In this document: piece after piece, positions 17,083 through 25,716 of the stretch
Position numbering within the stretch: the stretch's first letter is position 1
Layout of the letters: each line of letters starts with the position of its first letter
Assembly (NCBI RefSeq): GCF_023073415.1
Contig: NZ_JADPJL010000065.1
Location: 248,001-312,000 of the forward strand
From: Bradyrhizobium sp. 190
GTDB taxonomy: Bacteria; Pseudomonadota; Alphaproteobacteria; Rhizobiales; Xanthobacteraceae
Reading direction: 5' to 3'
Length of the DNA stretch: 64,000 nucleotides
Notes under the pieces: generated by a model
Seen by the model: the letters and a program-made list of their open reading frames with translations, nothing else
Databases searched by the model: none
Told to the model about the DNA's origin: nothing
Program-made: the position numbers and the translations under genes

Positions 17083-17469
17083 ATGCTGGATCACGTCTCC
17101 ATCACGGTTTCAGACTTTGCGGCCGCCGAGCGCTTCTACGACGCAATCATGAAGACGCTCGACGTGGTCAAGGTCGGCAGAAGCGACCGCTGGCTCGGCT
17201 ATGGCGAACGGGCTGACGCTGACCATCCGGACCGGGTCTACATCGCCATCTACAGGGGCGCGAGGCCAGACGAGGCCACCAGCCGGCATTGGTGCTTCAA
17301 GGCGAAATCGCGAAGCGAGGTGGACGCGTTCTGGCACGCCGGTATCTCTGCCGGCGGCACCGATGACGGGCCACCCGGCCTGCGCCACTATCACGCCGCC
17401 TACTACGGCGCATTTTTGCGCGATCCCGACGGCAACAAGGTCGAGGCGGTGTGCCACCACGCGGTGTAG
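17083..17469 (+). CDS. VOC family (glyoxalase/dioxygenase-like) protein
   Basis: 128 residues from the ATG at 17083 with GAGGG upstream; the open frame continues far upstream through valS in another frame and is not coding there. The start MLDHVSITVSDFAAAERFYD gives the first metal ligand His (H4). A second beta-alpha-beta module ends YGAFLRDPDGNKVEAVCH, with the expected Glu ligand (E in KVEAV). One small domain of this type dimerises to form the active site. The substrate is unknown. Confidence 0.88.
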   Translation: MLDHVSITVSDFAAAERFYDAIMKTLDVVKVGRSDRWLGYGERADADHPDRVYIAIYRGARPDEATSRHWCFKAKSRSEVDAFWHAGISAGGTDDGPPGLRHYHAAYYGAFLRDPDGNKVEAVCHHAV

Positions 17470-17644
17470 CAAGCGCAAAGGAATCGCAGCCCGGAAGAGC
17501 GAAGCGACATCCGCTGTTGTGGTGGCTCGATACTTGGGGCGTGAATCCATAAATTCAGAGCGGACGGCGGACGGCCGCTTGGTGCGCGTTCCGGACTCAA
17601 GCCGGACGTCGCGCGAAGTCGGAAAGTGCCAACACGATAAAAGA

Positions 17645-17668
17645 AAAGCCGCCTAACGGCGGCTTTCA
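17645..17668. terminator. bidirectional terminator hairpin
   Basis: AAAGCCGCC (17645-17653), loop TAAC, GGCGGCTTT (17658-17666). It serves the minus-strand PEP-CTERM gene that ends at 17691 and could also stop plus-strand reading from the VOC gene. The core resembles the terminator of the other PEP-CTERM gene at 4971. Confidence 0.8.
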
Positions 17669-17690
17669 AATCCAAAACTGCGCAACCTCG

Positions 17691-18416
17691 TCAGGCTGTG
17701 CGCATCGCGCTATTGCGACGGCGATAGGCCATGAAGCCAACGCCGGCAAAGCCGAGGATCATCATCGCCCAGGTAGAGGGCTCGGGGACGGCTCCCACCG
17801 CGCCGACGGCGGTGAACGTTTCGGCTCCTCCATCAGCGCCGGAGAGCGATGCATAAATTCCGACATGGCCGGTCTGCCCTGCCGCGTTGAGCAAAGCTTG
17901 CAACGCAGCCAGTTCAATTGCGTCCGAGGGGGCCACACCGATCAAAAAGCCTGCCGAGCCTTGTCCGGGCTGGACGGTAGGATAGTTCAATGCGCCAAGA
18001 TCATTGGTTATGGAACCTACAAAATCGCCCCCGGCAGTAAAGAAGTTCAGGGTTATCGTATCGATCGTGATCCCGGCATTTGGTCCGCCGCCTTCATTGC
18101 CGTTAAACAGAACTAGAACATCAGATGCGCTGCTCCATCCGAGAGCGCCAAGCTGGGGGGTGCTGTGTTTCGAATTGTCTCCAACCGGATCTTGCAAGTT
18201 ACCCTCGGACGAGAACGATCCGCCGAGATATGAAGTGAAACCTGCCTCCGTTCCTGCATTCTGAAGCGTGATTAGGTTGAAGTCCGTCGCGCCTGACCCC
18301 TGACCTCCGGCGCTCGCCTCACCGAGGCTGACCAAACTCGCGTGCGCGGGCACACCGGCTGTCGCAGCGATCACATTGAATGCAACAATCGCGATTAACT
18401 TGTTTAATTTCGCCAT
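17691..18416 (-). CDS. PEP-CTERM sorting domain protein
   Basis: 241 residues. The signal peptide MAKLNKLIAIVAFNVIAATA ends near AHA-SLV. The mature part is a Gly/Ser/Asn-rich beta domain with no cysteines (for example ASDVLVLFNGNEGGGPNAGI). The C-terminus is the exosortase tag VPEPSTWAMM, a hydrophobic segment and YRRRNS. The last 24 residues of tag and helix are identical to those of the gene at 5019, although the bodies are unrelated. It is probably exported and anchored or released at the outer envelope. A 120-base AT-rich stretch upstream likely holds its promoter. Confidence 0.9.
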   Translation of the reverse strand: MAKLNKLIAIVAFNVIAATAGVPAHASLVSLGEASAGGQGSGATDFNLITLQNAGTEAGFTSYLGGSFSSEGNLQDPVGDNSKHSTPQLGALGWSSASDVLVLFNGNEGGGPNAGITIDTITLNFFTAGGDFVGSITNDLGALNYPTVQPGQGSAGFLIGVAPSDAIELAALQALLNAAGQTGHVGIYASLSGADGGAETFTAVGAVGAVPEPSTWAMMILGFAGVGFMAYRRRNSAMRTA

Positions 18417-19011
18417 GACGCGACTCCAATAAAATCAACTGATTAGAATTTTACTTAGAATTTTTCTAATTAAGGCCCAGATGCCCCCGTGAGTCAATTA
18501 AAACCGGGAAAAACTGGCAAATTGTAAAAAGACTAGATATTTGAATATGTTGTCGAATGCTAAGACTGTATTTCAGCCTTTAAGGTCATCAATCCCAACC
18601 AATGCGTGTAAGCAAACACGCTATGGGCTAGGGACCGTCGAAATCGATAGGCCCCTGGGGCGCTGCGCCAATGCGTGATTTCCCCCCGTTGGGGCGGGTT
18701 GCGGTGGACGCGGCAGCGTCAGGCGCGAACGGTGTTCGCAGGGCGGTCTCCCGTGAGCGAGCACAGCGCGCAGACGAACGGCGCTTAAACGCTTTCACCA
18801 TTGCTTCGGCCGGCACGCACTTGGCTGGTTGAAGTCTGTGGTGAGGGAAGCTGCGTACGGCAAAACCGTGTGGTCCTGGCACCCGTGGCTGGTGTCAAGC
18901 TGACGGAGGTTTGCAACGCCCAACCGGGTCATGCGAGCCATCAATTCGTCAGCGATGGAGGCAAGAGGAATTCGTCTCCAGGGAGAGCGCGGCATAAGCC
19001 GTCAAACCATT
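18417..19011. other. long gap without a convincing gene
   Basis: 18420-18600 is AT-rich and should hold the promoter of the PEP-CTERM gene. From about 18800 the sequence reads like a dispersed repetitive element continuing into the palindrome at 19012. Frames open on either strand have no start signals and poor third-position bias. Confidence 0.5.
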
Positions 19012-19124
19012 GCGCAGGGAATGCCGGAGTGCTCCGGCTGTACCTGTATGCTCGTGTGCGCATTCTTGAGTGCATCTTGCACACGAGACCGCGGGTGCTA
19101 GCCGGCACCCGGCATTCCCTGTGC
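19012..19124. repeat. composite palindromic element
   Basis: The outer arms GCGCAGGGAATGCCGG (19012-19027) and CCGGCATTCCCTGTGC (19109-19124) match at 15 of 16 positions. Nested inside are GCCGGAG/CTCCGGC (19023-19038), CTCGTGTGC/GCACACGAG (19051-19059 and 19079-19087) and GGGTGC/GCACCC (19093-19110). An RNA copy would fold into a multi-branched structure. No protein gene overlaps it. Confidence 0.75.
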
Positions 19125-19198
19125 CCTCTCATTTCTGGAGGGCAAACTTCAAGCAACCCTCGGGCGCAACGCGCCGCGAGATCGCGAAGGTGTATCTA

Positions 19199-19278
19199 GT
19201 AGGATGGGTGGAGCGAAGCGATACCCATCAATGCTGGTGCGTAGGGCGATGGGTATCGCTTCGCTCCACCCATCCTAC
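19199..19278. repeat. perfect long inverted repeat
   Basis: Two 31-base arms, 19199-19229 and 19248-19278, are exact reverse complements around an 18-base loop. The left arm begins GTAGGATGGGTGGAGCG. It lies 37 bases from the stop of the minus-strand glycosylase gene and could act as its transcript end. It resembles an abundant repeat of Bradyrhizobium (recollection). Confidence 0.9.
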
Positions 19279-19315
19279 GGACTTCGCTCGCGATGACGGT
19301 CTCATGCTCCAGTTG

Positions 19316-19921
19316 TCAAAACGGCTTGCTCAAGAACCTCGACCCCTTCAAGCCGTAGCGCCACGGCAGATCGACCGCTTTTGTAATTCCGATCCGTACG
19401 CCCGCAGCGATGTCGGGTTTGCCGAGCCTCGCATGCAGCGCGAACGGCGGGTGATCGAGCGGCAATTCGTTTTGTTTGACCGAGATGCCCAGCGCCTCGC
19501 AGAGCTTGCCCGGGCCGGAGCACAGCGCGCGCTCCTCCTGCAACCCCCGGCGGCGGCGCATCGCAGGCAGACCGTGGGTCGGCTGCAGCGCTCGGATCAG
19601 CACGGCGCTCGCCGAGCCTTCCGCCTCGCAGACGAAATTCACGCACCAGTGGATGCCATAGGAGCGGTAGACATAGGCAAAACCCGGCGGGCCGAACATA
19701 ATCCGGTTGCGCGGCGTCGGCCCATTGAAGGAATGCGCGGCCGGATCGGTGTGATGATACGCCTCGACTTCGGTGATGATGCCGCCAACGCCGTCGACCA
19801 GGAGCGTCGCCCCGATCAGGTCGGGCGCGACCTCGTGCACGCTGCGGCCAAAGAACGAGCGTTTCAGCGACTTGCCGAGGCGAGAGGCGGCGACATCGGC
19901 CGGCTTCGAATTTTGAGGCAT
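19316..19921 (-). CDS. 3-methyladenine DNA glycosylase (AAG/MPG family)
   Basis: 201 residues from the ATG at 19921; a GTG at 19972 would add 17. The AAG fold is recognisable from LIGATLLVDGVGGIITEVEA, then AYHHTDPAAHSFNGPTPRN and FGPPGFAYVYRSYGIHWCVN. The catalytic Glu is in EVEAY, and the Tyr and His that line the base pocket are in YRSYGIHW. The enzyme removes alkylated purines and hypoxanthine from DNA in base-excision repair. It is monocistronic and divergent from lipA. Confidence 0.93.
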   Translation of the reverse strand: MPQNSKPADVAASRLGKSLKRSFFGRSVHEVAPDLIGATLLVDGVGGIITEVEAYHHTDPAAHSFNGPTPRNRIMFGPPGFAYVYRSYGIHWCVNFVCEAEGSASAVLIRALQPTHGLPAMRRRRGLQEERALCSGPGKLCEALGISVKQNELPLDHPPFALHARLGKPDIAAGVRIGITKAVDLPWRYGLKGSRFLSKPF

Positions 19922-20056
19922 TTTCAGGTGGGAATCACGGCGGAACAGGTGGAAACTGCCAATATCTTGCACGTTTCTGCTAGGCTCGGCGAGCCCGGGT
20001 TGCGGGGATCAGCGACACGGATTAGCTAAGTGCTTCAGCAATATCCCGGACTCAGC

Positions 20057-21016
20057 ATGGTCGTCCTCGTCGATACCGTCTCCCTAAACCAGGTGCGCCC
20101 GCGTCACCCCGAAAAGGTGAACCGGCCGGATGCGCTGTCGCCGCCCAAACCGGACTGGATCAGGGTGCGGGCGCCGAACACCCGCGGCTATGCGGACACG
20201 AGAAAGATCGTCAAGGAGAACGGCCTCGTCACGGTGTGCGAAGAGGCGGGCTGCCCGAATATCGGCGAGTGCTGGGACAAGAAGCACGCGACCTTCATGA
20301 TCATGGGGGATACCTGCACGCGGGCCTGCGCATTCTGCAACGTCAAGACCGGCATGCCCGGCGCGCTCGACGCCGCCGAGCCGGAACACGTCGCGGAGGC
20401 CACCTTCAAGCTTGGGCTTGCTCATGTCGTCGTGACCTCGGTCGATCGCGACGATCTCGCCGATGGCGGCGCGGAGCATTTTGCGCAAGTGATCCGCGCC
20501 ATCCGCGCACGTTGCCCGACCACGACCATCGAAATCCTCACGCCCGACTTCCTGCGCAAGGAAGGCGCGCTGGAAGTGGTCGCGGCGGCAAAACCCGACG
20601 TGTTCAACCACAATCTGGAAACCGTGCCGGCGCGCTATCTCACCGTGCGCCCGGGCGCGCGCTATTTCCATTCGATCCGGCTGTTGCAACGGGTCAAGGA
20701 GATCGATCCCACCATCTTCACCAAGTCAGGCATCATGGTCGGCCTCGGCGAGGAGCGGCATGAGGTGCTGCAGGTGATGGACGATCTGCGCTCGGCCGAG
20801 GTCGATTTCCTGACCATCGGACAATATCTGCAGCCGACCCGCAAGCATCACGCCGTGATGCGCTACGTCACCCCGGATGAATTCGCGGGCTACGAGAAGG
20901 TCGCCTACACCAAGGGCTTTCTGATGGTGTCGGCGAGCCCCTTGACCCGCTCGTCGCACCACGCGGGCGAGGATTTTGCCAAGCTGCAGGCGGCGCGCCT
21001 CGCACGGGCCCGCTAG
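20057..21016 (+). CDS. lipA: lipoyl synthase
   Basis: 319 residues from the ATG at 20057; an upstream TTG/ATG region is less likely. Both iron-sulfur sites are present: the auxiliary cluster C61, C66, C72 (CEEAGCPNIGEC) and the radical-SAM CxxxCxxC C87, C91, C94 (CTRACAFC). The C-terminal RSSYHAG-like signature appears as RSSHHAGEDF. The enzyme inserts two sulfurs into octanoyl-lysine on E2 and H proteins. The next gene starts 15 bases later on the same strand, so the three genes to 22050 are probably one operon. Confidence 0.98.
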   Translation: MVVLVDTVSLNQVRPRHPEKVNRPDALSPPKPDWIRVRAPNTRGYADTRKIVKENGLVTVCEEAGCPNIGECWDKKHATFMIMGDTCTRACAFCNVKTGMPGALDAAEPEHVAEATFKLGLAHVVVTSVDRDDLADGGAEHFAQVIRAIRARCPTTTIEILTPDFLRKEGALEVVAAAKPDVFNHNLETVPARYLTVRPGARYFHSIRLLQRVKEIDPTIFTKSGIMVGLGEERHEVLQVMDDLRSAEVDFLTIGQYLQPTRKHHAVMRYVTPDEFAGYEKVAYTKGFLMVSASPLTRSSHHAGEDFAKLQAARLARAR

Positions 21017-21031
21017 CCTCGGATTGAACCA

Positions 21032-21571
21032 ATGCAACGCGTTCTCGTCATGGGATCGTCGGGGTCCGGCAAGTCGACATTTGCCAGGCGGCTGTCGGAG
21101 ATGACGGGCATTCCCTTCGTTTCGCTGGATGCGCTGTACTGGAAGCCCGGCTGGGTCGCCTCTGACAATGCCGAGTTCGGGCAGCGCGTGGCCGAGGTCG
21201 CACGCCAGCCGCAATGGGTCATGGACGGCAACTACACGAGGCACGGCGCCGGCGAATTGCGCCGCCATTCCAGCGACACCGTGATCTGGTTCGACCTGCC
21301 GCGCAGGAGCTGCATGTTCGGCATCATGAAGCGGATCGCCGGCAGCTACGGCAATGTCCGCCCCGAAATGGCCGAAGGCTGCCCGGAGAGAATCGATTTC
21401 GAATTCTTTCGCTATGTTTGGACCTATCGCCGGCAACAACGGCCGAAACTCCTGGACTATTTTCAGGGGTTGCGCGCCGATCAGTCGCTGGTGTGTTTCA
21501 CCGACCGGGCGCAGGCGAACGACTATCTAAGGGAAATCGCGTTCAGGCAGAAACGGGCGAGTATCCACTGA
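21032..21571 (+). CDS. P-loop nucleotide kinase-like protein
   Basis: 179 residues. Walker A is GSSGSGKST at residues 8-16. The following pattern SEMTGIPFVSLDALYWKPGW, WVMDGNY and VIWFDLPR is that of the adenylate-kinase-like or DNA-topology-modulation (FlaR-type) P-loop proteins. Substrate unknown; these small kinases often act on nucleotides or small molecules. It lies between lipA and the COQ10-like gene, and its stop overlaps the next start as TGATG. Confidence 0.85.
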   Translation: MQRVLVMGSSGSGKSTFARRLSEMTGIPFVSLDALYWKPGWVASDNAEFGQRVAEVARQPQWVMDGNYTRHGAGELRRHSSDTVIWFDLPRRSCMFGIMKRIAGSYGNVRPEMAEGCPERIDFEFFRYVWTYRRQQRPKLLDYFQGLRADQSLVCFTDRAQANDYLREIAFRQKRASIH

Positions 21572-22050
21572 TGCCGCGCTTTTCCAGCAAGCGCCGGGTT
21601 CATCATACCGCGTCGCAGATGTTCGATCTGGTCGCCGACGTCGAGCGCTATCCGGAATTCGTGCCGCTGTGCCAGTCGCTGAGGATACGTCAGCGCACGT
21701 CGAGGGGAGACGGCACGGAAATCATCGTCGCCGACATGACCGTGTCGTTCAAGCTGGTGCGGGAATCCTTCACCAGCCGGGTGACGCTGGACCGGCCGAA
21801 CCTGAAGATCATGGTCGAATATCTGAAGGGCCCGTTCAGCAATCTCGAAAACCGCTGGACGTTCGAGCCGAAATCCGAAACCGACTGCGACGTCGGGTTC
21901 TTCCTGTCCTACGAATTCAGAAGCCGGATGCTGGCGATGCTGATGGGAACGATGTTCGATGCCGCGTTCCAGCGCTTTGCCGCGGCGTTCGAAAAGCGGG
22001 CGGATGCGGTTTACGGGAAGGGTGGGGCGCTATCAGGCAAGCCTGGCTAG
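21571..22050 (+). CDS. COQ10/RatA-type START domain protein
   Basis: 159 residues. The sequence MPRFSSKRRVHHTASQMFDL, VADVERYPEFVPLC matches the START-like polyketide-cyclase family that includes mitochondrial Coq10 and bacterial RatA. The hydrophobic ligand tunnel, about 130 residues, ends with a C-terminal helix (AAFQRFAAAFEKRADAVYG). In respiring bacteria the usual role proposed is binding ubiquinone or its precursors. It overlaps the kinase gene by one base and converges with the GntR gene, overlapping it by four bases. Confidence 0.9.
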   Translation: MPRFSSKRRVHHTASQMFDLVADVERYPEFVPLCQSLRIRQRTSRGDGTEIIVADMTVSFKLVRESFTSRVTLDRPNLKIMVEYLKGPFSNLENRWTFEPKSETDCDVGFFLSYEFRSRMLAMLMGTMFDAAFQRFAAAFEKRADAVYGKGGALSGKPG

Positions 22051-22778
22051 ACATCAGCGAAGTCAGCGCGATCGGCCAGGCGCTGCGCGGCATTGTCATA
22101 GTGCTTGCGCGCTTTTTCCCGCGCTGCGACGGGGTCGCCGCGCTTGATGGCTTCGACCAACCGCGCCTGCTCCTCGATCGCGACCGCGGCGAGTTCCGTT
22201 GCTTTGGTATTCTTGACAGCGACCGATCGAAGTTTTTCGGCGATCTGGCTGTCGATCATCACGATAAAATTGAGCGCGTGTTCGTTGTCAGCCACTTTGG
22301 CGATGGCGTGGATGAGCTGGCGCTCGGCCTCGAAATGACGCTCGGCGCCGTGATCGCTATCGCCGATCGCGTCCCGCATCTCCTTGAGAATGGCTTCCAT
22401 ACGGGCGATGTCGCGGTTGGATCGCGCCTGCGCCGCATCCGCCGCGACCTCGATGACGACGCCGTTCCGCAAACGCAAGAGCTTCAACAGCTCCTTGCGC
22501 TTCTTGAAGCATTCCGGGCTGATCCGAAACGCCGTGCGTTCCTGCGGCTGTGCGATGAAGGCGCCGACACCGACGCGACTTTGGACGATGCCATCATATT
22601 TGAGCTGCGAAATCGCTTCGCGCACGACGGTTCGCGCGACGCCGAATTCGGTCGCCAGCGCCTGTTCGGACGGCAGGCGATCGCCGGGCCGAAGCTCGCC
22701 CGCGAACAGGGCGCTGGTCAGGCTGGCGACGATCTCCTGCGGCAACGAAGGACCGCGCTCGAGGGATTTGAATTTCAC
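22047..22778 (-). CDS. FadR-subfamily GntR transcriptional regulator
   Basis: 243 residues. The winged helix-turn-helix covers about residues 8-76 (LRPGDRLPSEQALATEFGVA, RTVVREAISQLKYDGIV). The remaining part is the all-helical FCD ligand domain with conserved Asp/His positions that in relatives bind a metal and an organic acid (EAERQLIHAIAKVADN). It is divergent from the dehydrogenase and ThDP-enzyme genes, which are its likely targets. A TNGTnnnACNA-like site lies between (22890). Confidence 0.92.
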   Translation of the reverse strand: MKFKSLERGPSLPQEIVASLTSALFAGELRPGDRLPSEQALATEFGVARTVVREAISQLKYDGIVQSRVGVGAFIAQPQERTAFRISPECFKKRKELLKLLRLRNGVVIEVAADAAQARSNRDIARMEAILKEMRDAIGDSDHGAERHFEAERQLIHAIAKVADNEHALNFIVMIDSQIAEKLRSVAVKNTKATELAAVAIEEQARLVEAIKRGDPVAAREKARKHYDNAAQRLADRADFADV

Positions 22779-22889
22779 CAGATAGTCCTGTCCCAGATGG
22801 CGTCGCCGGCTGTATCCGCCGTTGCGATCCTCGCCAGTCGGCAGGCAGGCTTATCCAAATAAGACTGGCGGCGCAATGGATTAATCGGG

Positions 22890-22900
22890 TTGTCAGACAG
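22890..22900. promoter_or_regulatory. GntR (FadR-type) operator candidate
   Basis: TTGTCAGACAG fits the TNGTnnnACNA consensus of FadR-type sites at all fixed positions except the last base. It sits in the 231-base gap between the divergent GntR gene and the dehydrogenase gene. A second small palindrome, CTTAT-CCAA-ATAAG, is at 22850-22863. Confidence 0.45.
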
Positions 22901-23009
22901 CCTGCGGGCATGGTAGCCGAGCAGAAAAGAGGGGGCTGGCGGCAGAGCGATGCTGCCATCGCCGAATGATGCGAATTCCAAGACCGTCAAATCACAGGGA
23001 AGGCCGGAG

Positions 23010-23933
23010 ATGACGACATTCGAACGCGTTGGCTTTATCGGCCTCGGCGGAATGGGACGAGGGTTGGTGAAGAATCTCGTCGCCAAAGGCGTGGCGGTCA
23101 CCGCCTATGATCTCAACCCGGCCGCTGTGGCGGTCGCCAAATCGTTTGGCGCGACCGCTGCCAGGAGCGTTCAGGAGATCCGCGACAATTGCCGCATCAT
23201 CATGATTTGCGTCAATGAAGCCGAGGATGTCGAGGCGTTGATGATCTGCGGCGACGGGCTGCTTGCCGGCCCGGCGCCCGGGTTCGTCATCGTGGACCAC
23301 ACCACCGGCAGCCCGCAGATGGTCGCGAAGCTGGACCGCATGGTGCGCGCGGCCGGCGGGCGCTACGCCGAGGCGCCGATGACGCGGACCCCGAAACATG
23401 CCGATATCGGTAAGGTCAACGTGTTGTTCGGCGGCGAGCGCGACCTGCTCGACGACCTCAGGCCCTATTTCGAGCTCTATGCCGAAAACATTTTCCACAT
23501 CGGCCCGCTGGGGCACGCCATCCGCCTCAAGCTCATTCACAACTATATCGCCTTCGCCAATGTGGCGGCGTGGTGCGAGGGGTTTGCGCTTGCCGCAAAG
23601 GACGGGCTCGATCTTTCCCAGGTGATCGGCATCATCTCGGCCGCCGGCGCCAAGAGCGGCATGCTCGATCTCTATGGCCAGGCAACCCTCGATGGCGACT
23701 TCACCCCGCTTATGTCGCTGGCAAACGCCCGCAAGGATGTCCGCTATTACGCGCGCTGGCTGGAGGAGGCGGGCCTGCCGGGGTTCATGGCGGAGGTCGT
23801 GCACCAGACCTATCGGCAGGCAGCGCTGCTGGGGCACGACGGCGAGTCCTGCACCGCCGTCATCAAGGCCTATGAGGCCGTGACCGGGGTAGATGCGCGG
23901 ATCGCACCGAAAGACCAACAACATGGAAAATGA
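23010..23933 (+). CDS. NAD(P)-dependent beta-hydroxyacid dehydrogenase
   Basis: 307 residues from the ATG at 23010 (AGGGAAGG upstream). The Rossmann glycine loop is GFIGLGGMGRGLVKN (about 8-22). The substrate signature is VDHTTGSPQM, the helical linker carries a catalytic Lys (K174 in IRLKLIHNYI), and the last domain is all helix. This matches the 3-hydroxyisobutyrate/tartronate-semialdehyde reductase family. With the ThDP enzyme next door, a glyoxylate-carboligase-like pathway (tartronate semialdehyde made, then reduced) is possible; this is inference. Confidence 0.9.
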   Translation: MTTFERVGFIGLGGMGRGLVKNLVAKGVAVTAYDLNPAAVAVAKSFGATAARSVQEIRDNCRIIMICVNEAEDVEALMICGDGLLAGPAPGFVIVDHTTGSPQMVAKLDRMVRAAGGRYAEAPMTRTPKHADIGKVNVLFGGERDLLDDLRPYFELYAENIFHIGPLGHAIRLKLIHNYIAFANVAAWCEGFALAAKDGLDLSQVIGIISAAGAKSGMLDLYGQATLDGDFTPLMSLANARKDVRYYARWLEEAGLPGFMAEVVHQTYRQAALLGHDGESCTAVIKAYEAVTGVDARIAPKDQQHGK

Positions 23934-24034
23934 CCGGCGGCATATCTGACCTTGCAGGAAAACCGGTTGCTGGTGCCGACGCGATTCTTTAAGCCGGTCC
24001 CAAATCCGTAATCCCGTAACCGAAGGACGAGGCG

Positions 24035-25708
24035 ATGGACGCAAATCTTCGAACCGGTGGCCATATTCTGATCGAGCAACTGGCCCTGCACGGCGCGGAC
24101 ACCGTGTTCGGGGTGCCCGGCGAGAGCTTCCTGGCCGCGCTCGACGGCATGTACCAGAGCCAGCGCGTGCGCTTCATCAACGCCCGGCACGAAGGCGGGG
24201 CGGCCATGATGGCGGATGCCTATGGCAAGCTGACGGGCCGCCCGGGTATCGCGTTCGCCACGCGGGGGCCCGGCGCCACCAATGCGTCCGCCGGCGTCCA
24301 TGTCGCATTTCAGGACTCGACGCCCATGATCCTTTTGCTGGGCCAGGTCGGGCGCGACATGATGGAGCGCGAAGCGTTCCAGGAAATCGACTATCGCCTG
24401 ATGTTCGGGCCGATGGCGAAATGGGTCGCCCAGATCGACGACGCGCGGCGGATTCCAGAATTCATTTCGCGCGCTTTTTTCACCGCGACCTCGGGCCGTC
24501 CGGGCCCGGTCGTGCTGGCGCTGCCCGAGGACATGCTCACCGACACCGCCGAGGTGCCGGATGCGCCGCCTTACAATCCGATTCCCGTCGCGCCTGATGA
24601 CGGTGCCTTGCGGCAATTCCATGCGCTGCTTTCGGAGGCGAAGAAGCCGTTCCTGATCGTCGGCGGCGGCGGATGGAGCGATCAGGCACGCCGCGATCTC
24701 GAGGCTTTTGCTTCAGCGCATGAAGTGCCCGTCGGCGTTTCGTTCCGCTGCCAGGACTATTTCGATAATCTGCATCCCTGCTATGGCGGCCATGTCGGCA
24801 TCGGGCTCGACGCCAAGATCACCGATCGCATCCGAAACAGCGATCTGGTGATCGCGCTTGGGGCAAGGCTGGGGGAGGCCACTACAGGCGGCTACACGCT
24901 GTTCGATATTCCGAAGCCGAGGCAGCCGCTGGTTCACGTCTATCCCGACCCCGAAGAGATCGGCCGCGTCTATTCGCCGACGCTCGGCGTGGTCGCGAGC
25001 AGCGCGGCTTTTGCGGCGGCGATCAAACGGCTGGAGCCGAAGCATCAATCGCGCGCCGACTATCTCAAGGCGGCGCATGCCGACTATCTCGGATTTACCG
25101 AGCCGACGCGTTCGCCGGGCGACGTGCAGCTCTCGCAGATCGTGCGCGGTTTGAGCGATCGCTTGCCCCATGACACCATCATCTGCAATGGCGCCGGCAA
25201 TTACGCGGTCTGGGTGCATCGGTTCTGGCGCTATCGGCAATATCGAACCGAACTGGCGCCGACCTCGGGTTCGATGGGTTATGGCTTGCCCGCGGCCGTC
25301 GCCGCCAAGCTGCTGCATCCGGAACGCACGGTCATCGCGTTTGCCGGCGACGGCTGCTTCCAGATGACCGGGCTGGAGTTCATGACCGCGGTCGAAAATC
25401 GGTTGCCGCTGATCGTGATCGTCTGCAACAACGGCATGTACGGCACCATCCGCATGCACCAGGAGCGAACCTATCCTGGCCGCGTCTCCGGCACTGATCT
25501 CGCCAACCCCGACTTCGCGGCGCTGGCGCGCGCCTGCGGCGGCTTTGGCGTCCATGTCGAGCGAACCGAAGACTTCGCGCGCGCGTTCGACGAAGCCGTG
25601 GCAACCGGACTTCCGGCCATCATCGAGCTTTCGATCAGCCCGGAAGCATTGACGCCGGTAAGCTCGCTGAGCGAAACACGCGCCAAGGCTTTGGCTGCGC
25701 AGGGTTGA
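24035..25708 (+). CDS. thiamine-diphosphate-dependent enzyme, acetolactate synthase-like
   Basis: 557 residues, usual length. The N-terminal pyrimidine domain has the catalytic Glu (E53 in RHEGGAA). The central domain holds FLIVGGGGWSD, and the C-terminal domain has the ThDP-Mg motif GDG at 438-440 through VCNNGMYG. It resembles the large subunit of acetolactate synthase, but no small subunit gene is adjacent. Related decarboxylating or carboligating enzymes include glyoxylate carboligase and sulfoacetaldehyde or oxalyl-CoA types. It follows the dehydrogenase by 101 bases and shares its presumed GntR control. Exact substrate unknown. Confidence 0.88.
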   Translation: MDANLRTGGHILIEQLALHGADTVFGVPGESFLAALDGMYQSQRVRFINARHEGGAAMMADAYGKLTGRPGIAFATRGPGATNASAGVHVAFQDSTPMILLLGQVGRDMMEREAFQEIDYRLMFGPMAKWVAQIDDARRIPEFISRAFFTATSGRPGPVVLALPEDMLTDTAEVPDAPPYNPIPVAPDDGALRQFHALLSEAKKPFLIVGGGGWSDQARRDLEAFASAHEVPVGVSFRCQDYFDNLHPCYGGHVGIGLDAKITDRIRNSDLVIALGARLGEATTGGYTLFDIPKPRQPLVHVYPDPEEIGRVYSPTLGVVASSAAFAAAIKRLEPKHQSRADYLKAAHADYLGFTEPTRSPGDVQLSQIVRGLSDRLPHDTIICNGAGNYAVWVHRFWRYRQYRTELAPTSGSMGYGLPAAVAAKLLHPERTVIAFAGDGCFQMTGLEFMTAVENRLPLIVIVCNNGMYGTIRMHQERTYPGRVSGTDLANPDFAALARACGGFGVHVERTEDFARAFDEAVATGLPAIIELSISPEALTPVSSLSETRAKALAAQG

Positions 25709-25716
25709 TACTGGCT

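Noticed and set aside
18801..19199. Plus-strand frame of 132 codons
   Set aside because: It runs through the composite palindrome, lacks a ribosome-binding site and has poor third-position bias.
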